Assembly: GCA_963837365.1 (NCBI GenBank)
Contig: CAWIMW010000002.1
Coordinates: forward strand, 496,001 to 560,000
Reading direction: 5' to 3'
Length of the DNA: 64,000 nucleotides
Source: CAWBXL01 sp963837365
GTDB taxonomy: Bacteria > Acidobacteriota > Terriglobia > Terriglobales > Acidobacteriaceae
The translations under genes were made by a program, and so were the position numbers. The notes under the pieces are model-generated. The model was not told the DNA's origin and made no database searches. It was given only the letters and a program-made list of their open reading frames with translations. This document shows positions 9,511 through 19,526 of the stretch, one piece after another. Each line of letters opens with the position of its first letter. Position 1 is the stretch's first letter.

Positions 9511-10017
9511 CTTTGGTCGTTTGTCATTGGCCTTTGGGCTTACTTACGCGGCAGTTTCTTTCAATGAATTAATCAGGCCGCTTCAACTTTTGCCCACCAC
9601 TGCCGCCATTTCCAACAACTGCGACGAGTTTTCCTTTGATAAGTATTGTAATTCCTCTGCAATCAAAATCTGTGTCTGTAGTTCCAGTAGTGAACCACGC
9701 GCATGAAACAAAAAACCGCAAAACTCCCGATTGGTCCGGTGTCCCTTTCCTTCGGCAATGTTGCTCGGCACCGATACTGCTGCCCGCCGCATTTGCGAGG
9801 ATCTGCCATAAAGCTCATGCCGCGGAAAAACCGAGGTGGCCCTGTAAGTATTCGCTGTCAACCTCATTGCGTCCTGCCAAACCCGCAAATCCCGAAATGA
9901 AGATGCCATGTGATACCTCCACAACCGAACAAACACATGACAACCCGTTTTGGCTGTGACGTATGAACATAGTCTTAAATTTTTAGAGGTCTAACGACCA
10001 ACGACAAATGACCAAAG
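9511..10017. mobile_element. Inverted-repeat element carrying an S23-like gene (copy 1)
   Basis: Two 25-nt arms (9511-9535 and 9993-10017) are inverted copies with 21 of 25 positions identical; they are built from words like TTTGGTC and GTTTGTC. Between them lies a single four-helix-bundle gene. The unit sits between the DUF1385 gene and prfA. Insertion as a unit is inferred from the matching layout at 21.2 kb, where the arm sequence is different but the architecture is the same. Confidence 0.6.
9583..9909 (-). CDS. Four-helix-bundle protein of the S23 / 23S intervening-sequence family
   Basis: A 108-aa protein starting MASSFRDLRVWQDAMRL with the family motifs LYGRSSQMRRAAVSVPSNIAEG and FHARGSLLELQTQILIAEEL. 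The start ATG has GGAGGT seven bases upstream; nine further in-frame upstream codons lack a ribosome site. These proteins form pentameric helical barrels and are encoded in 23S rRNA intervening sequences or beside diversity-generating retroelements (Avd); no retroelement is seen here. Function is unknown. Enclosed by the inverted repeats at 9511 and 10017. Confidence 0.9.
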   Translation of the reverse strand: MASSFRDLRVWQDAMRLTANTYRATSVFPRHELYGRSSQMRRAAVSVPSNIAEGKGHRTNREFCGFLFHARGSLLELQTQILIAEELQYLSKENSSQLLEMAAVVGKS

Positions 10018-10040
10018 GCAGGTTTTCGCGGGGGACCCCG

Positions 10041-11033
10041 CTAGGCAATGACCAGCTCGCCGCCGTTCTGCTTTTCCAAGACCATGGCTTGCTCGAGAGC
10101 AACAATAGCACACTGTGCCTGGTCATCGGATGGAGGTTGGGTCGTAACCCGTTGCAGCCACAACCCAGGAGCGGTCATCAAGGCGAACAGCGATCCCCGA
10201 TGTTTGGCGGCAAAACGGATGATCTCGTAGGACACTCCCGCGATCACCGGCAACAAAGCAATCCGCGCTGCAAACCGGGCCCAGAACGTAGTCGCCGGAA
10301 CCAGCGTGTAAATGAGGATGGAAATAATCATCACCGTCATCAGGAAGCTGGTGCCGCAACGCGGGTGATAAGTGGTGTATTTCTGCACAGCTGGAATTTC
10401 CAGGGCATCGCCGTTTTCAAACGCATATACCGTCTTGTGCTCCGCGCCGTGATACTCATACACGCGGTGAATATCTTTGAACAGCGAAACGCCCCAGATA
10501 AACAACAAGAACAATCCAATACGGATGATGCCATCTACCAGATTAAAAACAATCTGCTCGCCAAAAATCGGGTTCACCCGCTTGAGTTCGGTTGCTGCCA
10601 CCAGGGGCAGGAACTTGTACATGAAGATAAAAAAACCGAGCGAAATAATGATGTTTATGGCCGCTACCCAGCCGCTGATCTCCAGCTTCTTGCCTTCAGG
10701 CTTCTCCGGCATCAACTCATCCAGCGCAGTATTGGCGGAAAACTTTAGCGCCTTGAAACCGAGGCTCATGGCATGACCCAGCGTGATGACTCCACGCACT
10801 ACCGGCCACGCCATCCACTTGTGTTTCTCCGAAAGCTTCTCCAGCGGCTCACTGTGAACAGAAATCTCTCCGGACGGTTTGCGGCAGGCAATGGCCCACG
10901 CATGCGGAGAGCGCATCATCACGCCCTCAAGCACAGCCTGGCCACCTACGAGAGTTTCCTCCCCGCCTTCTTCCAGTATCGGCAAGAGCTGGATGGAGAC
11001 CAGAAACCGCCACATTGTCCGCAGAAACTTCAT
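10041..11033 (-). CDS. DUF1385 family membrane protein
   Basis: A 330-aa integral membrane protein of the DUF1385 family, recognised from VGGQAVLEGVMMRSPHAWAI near the N-terminus and EYHGAEHKTVYAFENGD in the middle (His/Glu-rich, possible metal site). Four or five transmembrane helices follow (IIISLGFFIFMYKFLPLV, IIRIGLFLLFIWGVSLF, MTVMIISILIYTLVPA). Members are often found close to rpmE and prfA in other phyla, and here prfA is the next gene on the same strand, with the S23 element inserted between. Biochemical role unknown. Confidence 0.9.
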   Translation of the reverse strand: MKFLRTMWRFLVSIQLLPILEEGGEETLVGGQAVLEGVMMRSPHAWAIACRKPSGEISVHSEPLEKLSEKHKWMAWPVVRGVITLGHAMSLGFKALKFSANTALDELMPEKPEGKKLEISGWVAAINIIISLGFFIFMYKFLPLVAATELKRVNPIFGEQIVFNLVDGIIRIGLFLLFIWGVSLFKDIHRVYEYHGAEHKTVYAFENGDALEIPAVQKYTTYHPRCGTSFLMTVMIISILIYTLVPATTFWARFAARIALLPVIAGVSYEIIRFAAKHRGSLFALMTAPGLWLQRVTTQPPSDDQAQCAIVALEQAMVLEKQNGGELVIA

Positions 11034-11216
11034 AACAGGGTTAGATGAACCTAACGGCCCTACAGTTCCAGCGCTAGATTACCACACTACACCGGGGCAG
11101 ACCGCTCCAGAAACTCCGCGCCAGCATACTGATTATAAGAAACTTACAGGATTTATCACAGCCAGCTGGTCGGCCCACTAGCGGACTGCTCACGCCCCCG
11201 ACCACCGATAGCCAGG

Positions 11217-13635
11217 CTATTCGTCCCGCAACAACATCATTGGGTCAACAGCGAGCGCCCGTCGCGCTGGAATCCACGCCGCAATGAGCCCGAGTAAAGC
11301 CATCGCCAGGACAACCCCTGCGAGCACAAGGGGATCGCGAGGCGTCGCTTGATACACAATGTAAGAGAGCACCCGGCTTGCTAGCAGGCCCAGCAGCAAC
11401 CCCGCCCCGGAGCCGAATGCAAGCAGCCGGACAGTCCGTCCCAGCGCTGCGGTCAGTATTTGTTTTCGGCGTGCGCCAAGCGCTACACGAACTCCCAGCT
11501 CGCGCAGCCGCTTGCTGACAGAATAAGCTGCCATGCCGAAAACTCCCGTCATGGCAAGAACTGCACCGATCCCGCCGAGCACTCCCAAGACCACGCTGGC
11601 CACTTGCGCTGGAAATAGAGCGCCACCGATTTCATCGGACCGGCTCTCGATGACCACGGGCAGCCCGGCATCGATTCGATGGAAAGCGCTTCTTATCGCC
11701 GGCCCCAGCGGCCGCGCACGTCCGCCGGACCGCACAACTATCCATGCGGAGGTGGCTGGCCACTGTAGAATGGGAAGGAACATCGCGGGTTGAGGCTCCT
11801 CAGTAAGCCTGCCGTACTTTCCGTTTTGCGAAATACCAACGACCTCTATGCGTGTTCCATCGGGCATTTTGTAGTAACTGTCCATGGCTTTTTCCACTGA
11901 GCCGAAGAGCTTACGGGCAAATTCCTCATTCACGATCGCTACACGCAGCGAGTCCTTGTCGTCCTGCCAAGTGAACGCTCGGCCGGCCAGTAAAGTAGTG
12001 CCTTCGGCGCGAAGGTATCCGGGAGAAACGTGATAGAGGTAAACGTCAGGAGCAGCGGCGGCAGATGGCCGCAGGTCCGTGGCCCCAACGTTAAAGACGC
12101 TTGAGGTGCTCTGATCGTTGAGCAGCAGGCCGTCAGTCAGTCCGGCGGACTCTACTCCGGGGAGCGCCGCCACGGTTTCTATCATGCGCTTTTGCATCTC
12201 CGGCACGCGTTCACCGCTATAGCCGGCCATGCGCAGGTCTGCGCTCACCAGCATGGAGTTGTGCGGGTCGAATCCGAAATTGCTGTGCATGGCGTGAGCC
12301 AGGCCACGCACCGCAACCAGCGAAGATGTCACCAGCACGGCACAGATGGCGATCTGAACAGCCAGCATCATGTCGCGAGCAGTAATTCGGCGGCTGGGGA
12401 GGTCAGCCCCCGCTTTGATGACCTGATAAGAGTTCGTGCGCAGGACCTGCTTAACCGGCACCGCCCCGAACAGGAAACCGCTAGTCAGGCTCAGCGCGAA
12501 CCCGAGCAGATAGACGGTCGCATCCGGATCAACCGGGATATGCATTGGCAAGTTCCCAAACGGGTGCCAATCACGAAACCAGTGCAGGAATGCAACACTG
12601 GCCCAGATTCCAACCGCGCCCCCGGCGAGAGCTGTCAATACTGCCTCGCTAAACAACACGCGCAAAATGCGTTTTCGGCTGGAGCCCAGCGCCAGACGCA
12701 ATGCGACTTCCTTTGCACGATCGGCTGCGCGGGCAGCAAACAGGCTCCCCAGATTGGCACAGGCGGCAAGCAAGATCAACGCCGCGAGCAGCATCAACCC
12801 AACAAGAAACGCCCGCACTGCGGGAGCAAACTGATCACCGAGAAGGCTTGGGCGCGCCAATGAGAAGCCCCCGGTCCTTTCATCGCTCGGATACGTTCTT
12901 TCCAGATAGGAGCCGATCGAATTCAAATCGCTGACCGCCGTGGCCGGAGTGATTCCCGGCTTCAAACGCCCAACAACCATAAACACCCAGCGGGTTCCGC
13001 GGTCATGCAGATCAGACGCCCCTCAATTTGCTCGTGATTTCCACGGGCCAAAGAAACTAGGAGGGAAAAACGCAACCGCGCCGCGAAAATCGGTCTTGCG
13101 AACGATGAGGGTAAAGCGAGGCTTATTAGCTTGAAAACCCGCCCAACTACTCTGCATTGTCCTGAAACTGAGCGTGCCAATATGCGTAGATGACAACCAG
13201 GTAAGGAGCGCTGTTCGGGCCACCATCGTCGGAGTCGTGAAAGAAGCGGCCTAGATAAGGCTGGATCCGCAAAGCGTCAAAGTAGTTGGAACTGGCTTCC
13301 ACTCCCCAGGTCAGCGAGGGGTTTTCACCTCGATCCAGAGCCGCCTGGACGATGGAGTACCCTGCCAGGCCATCAAAGCTATGGTTGCGGTCACGCAGGT
13401 CAATATAGTCCGGATAGGACTGGACCGTAGAGTGATCGGTCGCGCGCTCAATCAAGTAAAGGCTCTGCGGCTCTGGGACATCCAGTGGACGCAAGATCAG
13501 CCCATTCATGACCCCGAAGACGATGACGTTCGCTCCAATCGCGACCCCCAGCGTCAGCATCGCAGTCACGGTAAAGCCCGGAGACTTGCGCAGTTGGCGC
13601 AACACGTAACGGAGATCTTGAGCTAAACCTCTCAT
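11217..13635 (-). pseudogene. ADOP-type MacB/FtsX permease, frameshifted
   Basis: Remnant of a large acidobacterial MacB-like permease with duplicated FtsX domains. The N-terminal part (13147-13635) reads MRGLAQDLRYVLRQLRKSPGF, the family hallmark, and stops at DNAE*. The C-terminal 589 residues (11217-12986) carry the rest, including two FtsX domains and the terminal ALAVDPMMLLRDE. In the 160 bases between, homologous segments appear in different frames (VVGRVF; QANKPRFTLI and FRGAVAFF; DRGTRWVF), so at least three indels separate the halves. No associated ATPase gene. Either a decayed gene or a badly assembled stretch. Confidence 0.85.
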
Positions 13636-13924
13636 TCAGTCGAATCCAACTGCTTTCAAAATGATCGCGCGGGTACTGGCTCCTCGAAACTGCAATCGTC
13701 CTGCCATCTCAACGAATTGGTAAATCGTAGATCATTAAGAAATGGAAGTCACACACAGAAGGCGCCACGGGCGCAGATGTCCGATTCTGCCAAGCGCCGT
13801 CCAGAAACGACAGGTTTGGGTCGGGAAATCCCACTCTCTAGAGTTTTGGCACCAAGTCCCATAGGCTGCATCATTTGGTACGTGAGGTTCCGGGATAGGC
13901 TAACTGGGTCAGACCGACACCGCT

Positions 13925-15640
13925 ATGCATCAACTCTCCCAAGCCTGCGAGCGGATTGCCGCCACCACCAAGAAACTGGAGAAGACCTCTATCGTCGCGG
14001 ACTATCTGAAGTCTCGCGCGACAGATGAGGCAGCGGTCTCCGCAGTATTTCTTTCCGGCACGCCGTTCGCAGTGTGGGAAGAAACTACCCTTCAAGTCGG
14101 TGGGACGATACTCTGGCGGATTGTCGGCGAACTTTCACGCCAGTCTGAAACTGCGCTCCGGGAAGCATATCGGCGACTGGGCGATCTCGGCGCAGTGGCT
14201 GGCGATATCCTGCCCGATAATCAAAACACGCATACGAGTGTTCTCGAAATCGAAAAGAAATTCCGTGAAATTGCTGCCGCTCGCGGGCCATCCGCGAAAG
14301 GACTACTGGTTCGAGAACTGCTCAGCAGCGTTTCTCCGCTTGAAGCCAAATACGTCGTGAAAATCATGACCGGGGATTTACGCATCGGCCTGAAGGAGAG
14401 TCTTGTCGAGGAGGCCATCGCTAAAGCCTACGGTTGTGTGTTACCGGAAGTGCAACGCGCCAACATGTTGCTGGGTGATATCGGCGAAACTCTACGGTTG
14501 GCAGCTGAAGCCAAATTGAACCGGGCCCGCATGCGGCTGTTTCACCCGCTGGGCTTCATGCTGGCCAGCCCGGCAGAATCCGCTGAAGATGCTCTCAGTT
14601 ACTTTGAAAACGCCCGTGTCGAAGACAAATACGACGGCGTCCGCGCCCAGGCGCATTGCTCCGGAGATGACGTGCGCTTTTTCTCCCGCACTCGCGACCA
14701 GATCACTGAATCGTTCCCCGAACTCCCAGACACTCTGGCAGGCCTGCCGCAGGATGCAATCCTCGATGGCGAGATTGTCGCTTGGAGTTATCTATCAGCC
14801 GAATCCGGCGAACCCGGGCGTGCTCTTCCCTTCACCGCGCTGCAACAACGCCTGGGTCGTAAGAAGGTCAGCGAAGAGCTGATGCGCAAGGTCCCGGTCG
14901 CTTATCTTGCCTTTGACGTGCTCTATGCTGGGGGAGAACTGTTGATCGACCGCACGCTGCGAGAACGGGGTCGAATTCTCGAAGAACTTCTGGCAGCGCG
15001 CAAGCCCGTCCCGAAGCGCTCGCGCAGCGCCCAGTCAACCCTGGCACTCGGTAATGAGGAACCTGTTCGGGCCGTGCGGGTGCTTCGTGCACCTGTCATT
15101 CAAGCGTCGTCTCCACAACAGCTCAATCAACTCTTTGAAGACGCCCAGGCCCGGGGCAACGAAGGGCTCATGATTAAAGATCCCGAGTCGCCTTACACTC
15201 CGGGGCGGCGCGGCAAGTCCTGGCTCAAGTTGAAGCGGGAACTGGCCACGTTAGATGTCGTGGTGACTGCCGCTGAGTATGGCCATGGCAAGCGAATCGG
15301 AGTGCTGAGTGATTACACCTTTGCCGTGCGCGATGGCGAGCGCCTGGTAAACATCGGCAAAGCGTACTCGGGATTAACCGAGGCCGAAATCGCGGAGATG
15401 ACCAAGTGGTTTCTGGAACACACCCTCGAAGATCAGGGCTTCCGCCGCATCGTGGAACCAAAGATCGTCTTGGAAGTTGCTTTTAACAACATGATGCGCT
15501 CCGACCGCCACGAAAGTGGCTACGCGCTGAGATTCCCCAGAATTGTACGTTTGCGCCCTGACAAATTGCCGGAAGAAGCCGATACGATTGAAACCGCACG
15601 TGAAATATACGAAAAACAGGCCGCAGATCCACGCGGATGA
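13925..15640 (+). CDS. ATP-dependent DNA ligase
   Basis: A 571-aa ATP-dependent ligase of the archaeal/LigB-like type. Nucleotidyltransferase motif I is VEDKYDGVRAQAH (catalytic Lys), motif III FDVLYAGGELL, motif IV EGLMIKDPESPYTPGRR and motif V KSWLKLKRELATLDVVV. The first 210 residues form the N-terminal DNA-binding domain and the last 110 the OB domain. Housekeeping ligation in this phylum uses NAD-dependent LigA, so this is probably an accessory repair ligase. No Ku or other end-joining gene is next to it. Its last codons run into the hairpin repeat at 15621. Confidence 0.94.
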   Translation: MHQLSQACERIAATTKKLEKTSIVADYLKSRATDEAAVSAVFLSGTPFAVWEETTLQVGGTILWRIVGELSRQSETALREAYRRLGDLGAVAGDILPDNQNTHTSVLEIEKKFREIAAARGPSAKGLLVRELLSSVSPLEAKYVVKIMTGDLRIGLKESLVEEAIAKAYGCVLPEVQRANMLLGDIGETLRLAAEAKLNRARMRLFHPLGFMLASPAESAEDALSYFENARVEDKYDGVRAQAHCSGDDVRFFSRTRDQITESFPELPDTLAGLPQDAILDGEIVAWSYLSAESGEPGRALPFTALQQRLGRKKVSEELMRKVPVAYLAFDVLYAGGELLIDRTLRERGRILEELLAARKPVPKRSRSAQSTLALGNEEPVRAVRVLRAPVIQASSPQQLNQLFEDAQARGNEGLMIKDPESPYTPGRRGKSWLKLKRELATLDVVVTAAEYGHGKRIGVLSDYTFAVRDGERLVNIGKAYSGLTEAEIAEMTKWFLEHTLEDQGFRRIVEPKIVLEVAFNNMMRSDRHESGYALRFPRIVRLRPDKLPEEADTIETAREIYEKQAADPRG

Positions 15641-15689
15641 ACGCTGATTTTTGAAGGTCTTTTCCGCGAAGATCCGCGTAAATCTGCGG
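15621..15689. repeat. Word-like inverted repeat hairpin
   Basis: Arms CCGCAGATCCACGCGGAT (15621-15638) and its partner at 15672-15689 agree in 16 of 18 positions as an inverted repeat; the interior also consists of related words (GCGAAGATCCGCG). It spans the stop codon of the DNA ligase and the space before the convergent transporter gene, so it may serve as a terminator for both. Confidence 0.7.
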
Positions 15690-15697
15690 CGAGTTCT

Positions 15698-16657
15698 TTA
15701 GTGACTGTGCTCGTGTTCCGCCACCGGAATCACACAGCCGTGCGCCGTTTCACAAGCGACGTTTTCAAACTGGATGGTCGTATGGCTGATATGAAACTGA
15801 TGGAGCAGCTTGTCTTTTACATCGCGCAGTATCCGCTCACTGGCAGACAGTGGAATATCCTCAATCGCGATATGAGCAGACAGCGCATGCGTCTCCGAGC
15901 CAATGCTCCACACATGTAAATCGTGGACATCATTGACCCCGTCGATCTTGCTAATTGCCAGGCGGATCACTTCCAAATCCATCCCGCGAGGCGTTCCTTC
16001 GAGAAGAATGTTCAGCGTCTCGCGAATAATTCCGAAGGCCGACCACAGGATCAACGCCCCAATCCCAAACGACAACGCCGAGTCAATCCACCACTGTCCG
16101 GTCACCAGGATCGCCCAGCCGCCAACGATAACCGCGGCGGTGGAAACCGTGTCCCCGATCTCATGCAGCAGAACACTGCGCATGTTCACGTCGCGGCTGG
16201 AGCGGTAAAGCATCAACGCGATTACGCCGTTCATCACCACACCGGCCCCGGCCACGATCATCATGGTCCCGGCATGGACGTGCTCCGGAGTCTGTAGGCG
16301 TTTAAACGCTTCATAGAAAATCAGGAACGCCACCACTACCAGCGACCCGGCATTGACGAGGGCGGCCAATACTCCAGCCCGGTGATAGCCGTAAGTCTTG
16401 GTCGAACTCGGCGGCCGCGACTGAAAATAAATCGCGACCAGCGAAAGCAAGAGTGCAAAGAAATCCGAAAGGTTGTGTCCAGCCTCGGAAAGCAACGCCA
16501 GCGAATGTGCCCGGATTCCCGCGATAACCAGCAATAGGATGTAAGCCGCAGTGACAAACAGGGATATCCGCAACACCCGCATGGGGCGATTTCCAGCGCC
16601 GTGACCAACGTGGACGTGCACAGCTTTTAGTTTATGGATGCCGGAAGGGCTCTTCAA
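15698..16657 (-). CDS. Cation diffusion facilitator transporter (CzcD-like)
   Basis: Inner-membrane exporter of Zn2+ or similar divalent cations in exchange for protons. Six transmembrane helices are visible; the metal site residues lie in LLSEAGHNLSDFFALLL (helix II, H-x3-D) and VLLHEIGDTVSTAAVIVGGW (helix V, H-x3-D). The cytoplasmic C-terminal domain (ISKIDGVNDVHDLHVWSIGSETHALSAHIAIED) is typical, and the N- and C-termini are His-rich (HVHVGHGAG; EHEHSH). 319 aa. Monocistronic. Confidence 0.95.
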   Translation of the reverse strand: MKSPSGIHKLKAVHVHVGHGAGNRPMRVLRISLFVTAAYILLLVIAGIRAHSLALLSEAGHNLSDFFALLLSLVAIYFQSRPPSSTKTYGYHRAGVLAALVNAGSLVVVAFLIFYEAFKRLQTPEHVHAGTMMIVAGAGVVMNGVIALMLYRSSRDVNMRSVLLHEIGDTVSTAAVIVGGWAILVTGQWWIDSALSFGIGALILWSAFGIIRETLNILLEGTPRGMDLEVIRLAISKIDGVNDVHDLHVWSIGSETHALSAHIAIEDIPLSASERILRDVKDKLLHQFHISHTTIQFENVACETAHGCVIPVAEHEHSH

Positions 16658-16767
16658 GATGGAGTCCCGCTAAGGTCAAGCCTTCGTAACCTGTTGAATA
16701 GGCAATGCCACCTTTTTCGGCAAATTCCATCTAATCCAATAAAATGCCAAGAATGGAGCACGAAACT

Positions 16768-17238
16768 ATGGCCAAAGCCACATTTGCCGCCGGCTGCTTC
16801 TGGGGAGTCGAAGCCACTTTCCGCCAGCTTCCCGGCGTGACTGCAACCCGCGTAGGCTACATCGGCGGGAAAACTGAAAACCCCACTTACAAAGAAGTCT
16901 GCACCGACCGCACCGGCCACGCCGAAGCGGTGGAAGTGGACTACGACCCCGGCAAAATTTCTTATGAAACCTTGCTGAACACTTTCTGGGAGAACCATGA
17001 CCCCACCCAGCTCAACCGCCAGGGCCCCGACTGGGGCACGCAGTACCGCTCGGCGATTTTCTATCATTCTCCCGAGCAGGAAGCCACAGCCAAAGCTTCG
17101 AAGGACAAACTGGAAAAATCACACCGCTTCAGCAAGCCGGTGGTGACACAGATTGTCGCGGCTGAGACGTTCTACGAAGCGGAGGATTACCACCAGCAGT
17201 ATTTGGAAAAGCGCGGGTTGTCGAGTTGCCACATCTAG
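16768..17238 (+). CDS. msrA: Peptide methionine sulfoxide reductase MsrA
   Basis: Reduces methionine-S-sulfoxide in proteins. AAGCFWGVEATFRQLPGV holds the catalytic Cys in GCFWG; YEALLNTFWENHDPTQLNRQG-like sequence and DWGTQYRSAIFYHS follow as in the family. The start chosen (MAKATFAAGC) has GGAG nine bases upstream; the in-frame ATG at 16744 lacks one. C-terminal Cys in LSSCHI could act as resolving cysteine. It diverges from the CDF gene across about 110 bases. Confidence 0.96.
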   Translation: MAKATFAAGCFWGVEATFRQLPGVTATRVGYIGGKTENPTYKEVCTDRTGHAEAVEVDYDPGKISYETLLNTFWENHDPTQLNRQGPDWGTQYRSAIFYHSPEQEATAKASKDKLEKSHRFSKPVVTQIVAAETFYEAEDYHQQYLEKRGLSSCHI

Positions 17239-17281
17239 CAGCATCTGGTACCGCGTTGCCATTGTCTGCTAATAAATGATT

Positions 17282-17698
17282 TCAGTTGGAAAGAGGCGAG
17301 CGGGGCCGGAGATACAGCATCAGGACTATTGCTGCAACATAGAATGGCCATGCTTGGCTCAGGCTGAATCCCATAAATCTCAAGACCAGCCCGTAGAGTC
17401 CGATCGCTTCGCAGAGCATGAAACACACTACATGGCCCTTGCGCCAGCGAAGATCCGCCGCGGGATTCGGCGTTGTGGCCTTGGCTAACAACTCTTCTGC
17501 GGAACGAATCGCCTTCCAGCGCACAAGGAAGACGGTCCCCACGATGGCCACCGCCATCACGGTGATGGCATAGAAGACCATTGGGTTGGGTAAGTGGTAA
17601 GAATGCGGATTAACCCATTCAGGCAGAAATGCGTAAACGAAAAGGGAGAGCAACATGAAGCCGTAGACGATTCGTACAAAGCGCAGTGATGCCTGCAT
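17282..17698 (-). CDS. Hypothetical four-helix membrane protein
   Basis: A 138-aa membrane protein with four hydrophobic segments (VRIVYGFMLLSLFVYAFL, MVFYAITVMAVAIVGTVFLV, VVCFMLCEAIGLYGLVLRFMGF, WPFYVAAIVLMLYL). I do not recognise the family. The start at MQASLRF is a choice; a TTG ten codons earlier keeps the frame. It is followed, 60 bases beyond its upstream end, by another membrane gene on the same strand. Confidence 0.7.
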   Translation of the reverse strand: MQASLRFVRIVYGFMLLSLFVYAFLPEWVNPHSYHLPNPMVFYAITVMAVAIVGTVFLVRWKAIRSAEELLAKATTPNPAADLRWRKGHVVCFMLCEAIGLYGLVLRFMGFSLSQAWPFYVAAIVLMLYLRPRSPLSN

Positions 17699-17772
17699 CG
17701 TCGCAATTCTGCCCGCTTTCTCGGGCAAAGTCTTCAGAATTCGTTGAATGTGCCGAGTTCGGCAAGGGAAGT

Positions 17773-18213
17773 CTACGACCCCGTGATCTTCATCCGCAAC
17801 TCTTCCGGCACGCGCTTGCGGATCTCCGGGGGCAGCCGGTCATGCACATGCCGTGCGCCAATCTTCGCAGCGTCCACCAAAGCCACAGGAGCTGGCGTCG
17901 CTACCGCGACCGCAAGCCAGATCAGCGCGGAGAGCGCGAACCCAAAAAGCGCCGCCAGTTCGAGCCAGAAACCATGGCGCGGACCATAATGCCGGATCAC
18001 TCCAAACGCAAGCAGGAAAACTCCAGCCGAAACCGAAGCCAAAGCAATCAACGCGATATCAATTGTGCGGTGAATTCGCTGCCGGGAGCGGCAACGTTCG
18101 CAACTGGCAAAGTGCTGTTCGTAGTCGCCACGCATCTCCAGCGCCAGGCCGGAGATGTCATAACGCCAGCCCGCCAGAATTTTGCCTACGACAGGATCGA
18201 TACACTGACTCAT
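17773..18213 (-). CDS. Membrane protein with anti-sigma-like zinc motif
   Basis: A 146-aa protein. The N-terminal 40 residues contain HFASCERC, the H-x3-C-x2-C spacing of zinc-binding anti-sigma factor domains, and are followed by two transmembrane helices (ALIALASVSAGVFLLAFGVI and ELAALFGFALSALIWLAVAV) and a basic tail. No sigma factor gene is adjacent, so an anti-sigma role is only suggested. The stop of the MBL gene upstream lies 8 bases before its start, indicating an operon with it. Confidence 0.65.
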   Translation of the reverse strand: MSQCIDPVVGKILAGWRYDISGLALEMRGDYEQHFASCERCRSRQRIHRTIDIALIALASVSAGVFLLAFGVIRHYGPRHGFWLELAALFGFALSALIWLAVAVATPAPVALVDAAKIGARHVHDRLPPEIRKRVPEELRMKITGS

Positions 18214-18220
18214 ACGAGCA

Positions 18221-19021
18221 TCAAAGCTGAACTTGCACAGCTTCCGACTGCGCCGCCAGCATGACCCGGTTGCGCAGCAGTGTCTGGCGCGCGCCCAGGG
18301 CGGTGACCGCCGCTCTCCGCGCCAGTTCTGGATGGTTGTTCTGCTCGGAGAGGTGCGCCAGCACTATATAAGATGCACTTCCATCATAGTCGTCGCGGAA
18401 AAAATCTGCGAGCGCGCGGTTGGAAAGGTGCCCCACCCGGCTCATCACCCGTTGCTTGACCGACCAGGGATAAGGCCCCACCCGCAGCATTTCCAGATCA
18501 TGATTGGATTCCATTACCAGCACATCAGAGCCGCGCAGATGGTCACATACATTCGGAGGCAGATACCCAAGATCAGTGGCCACTGCCACCTTCGCTCCCT
18601 CCGCCCTGAACGTGAACCCCACTGGATCAGCCGCATCGTGCGGGATGGTAAACGGCGTGACCGCAATGTCGCCAATGTGAAAGCTGTGGCCGGAATTGAA
18701 AATTTCCAGTTGAGGTAACTGCGGAAGCTCGCCGGTTGCATCCCGTTCCGAACGCGCCCAGGCGTGATGTGTCGCGCCAGTCATGAAAATAGGGACTTTC
18801 AGCTTCCGAGCCAACACTGCCAACCCAGCCACATGATCTGCGTGCTCATGGGTGATCACAATTGCGGAAAGCTGGTGCGGATCTTCTCCCACCGCCTTCA
18901 ATCGCTTGAAAGTCTCCCGGCAGGAAATTCCCGCGTCCACCAACACCCGCGTGCGCGAGCTGCAAACCAGCGCGCTATTACCGCGGCTGCCGCTGGCCAA
19001 CACCGTCAGGGAAACTCCCAT
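18221..19021 (-). CDS. MBL-fold metallohydrolase, YycJ/WalJ-like
   Basis: A 266-aa metallo-beta-lactamase-fold hydrolase. The start MGVSLTVLASGSRGNSALV and the metal motif VITHEHADHVAGL (HxHxDH) match the YycJ/WalJ group, predicted to be nucleases or phosphodiesterases linked to cell-wall or DNA metabolism. Further ligands: IPHDAADPVGF, ATDLGYLPPNV and LAHLSEQNN. Followed at 8 bases by the zinc-motif membrane gene on the same strand. Confidence 0.9.
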   Translation of the reverse strand: MGVSLTVLASGSRGNSALVCSSRTRVLVDAGISCRETFKRLKAVGEDPHQLSAIVITHEHADHVAGLAVLARKLKVPIFMTGATHHAWARSERDATGELPQLPQLEIFNSGHSFHIGDIAVTPFTIPHDAADPVGFTFRAEGAKVAVATDLGYLPPNVCDHLRGSDVLVMESNHDLEMLRVGPYPWSVKQRVMSRVGHLSNRALADFFRDDYDGSASYIVLAHLSEQNNHPELARRAAVTALGARQTLLRNRVMLAAQSEAVQVQL

Positions 19022-19095
19022 GTGCGCAGCATACAGTTAAGCGCTGTGGAAGCGGGAGTATTTTTTTGGATATCCGAGACCTTTGCGCTGAGAAG

Positions 19096-19467
19096 TCACT
19101 TCGAACCCTTAATCACTTGCATGGCCCTTCGCAGCGACGCGCCTGCATAGACACCGACGGTCCCAGTCAGAAACCCCATGAATGATTCGATCATCTGCGC
19201 ACGTGACGCATGCTCTCCCAGCCCGAAATGAGCAACTCCACGCAGAATGGGCACACAACCCGCGACCAGTAGTGACCAGCGCCAGGGCTTGCGCGGCCAC
19301 ATCGTACCTAAAAACATAGTGAAGATCATGACCGTAAGGGCAGTCAGCATGAGATCTCCGACTCTTATCTCCAGCCAGCCGGCAAGAACACCGAAGGTTA
19401 CAGACAGCAGATAAGCGGCAGAATCGCGTTTGCTCTCAGGAGTCTCGCTCACAAGTAGGATGTCCAT
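19096..19467 (-). CDS. Hypothetical membrane protein
   Basis: About 123 aa from MDILLVSETPESKRDSA; three or four hydrophobic stretches (AAYLLSVTFGVLAGWLEI, LMLTALTVMIFTMFLGTMW, WSLLVAGCVPILRGVAHFG, MGFLTGTVGVYAGASL). No family recognised. The start is uncertain because an in-frame ATG 16 codons upstream exists and neither has a clear ribosome site. Confidence 0.6.
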   Translation of the reverse strand: MDILLVSETPESKRDSAAYLLSVTFGVLAGWLEIRVGDLMLTALTVMIFTMFLGTMWPRKPWRWSLLVAGCVPILRGVAHFGLGEHASRAQMIESFMGFLTGTVGVYAGASLRRAMQVIKGSK

Positions 19468-19526
19468 TCTAATGGAATGAGGGCCGCGCTGGTCATTCCG
19501 GTTTTGGCCCGGCATAATGGAATGTC

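Noticed and set aside
9511..10017. Diversity-generating retroelement around the S23/Avd-like gene
   Set aside because: No reverse transcriptase and no template/variable repeat pair near either S23-like gene.
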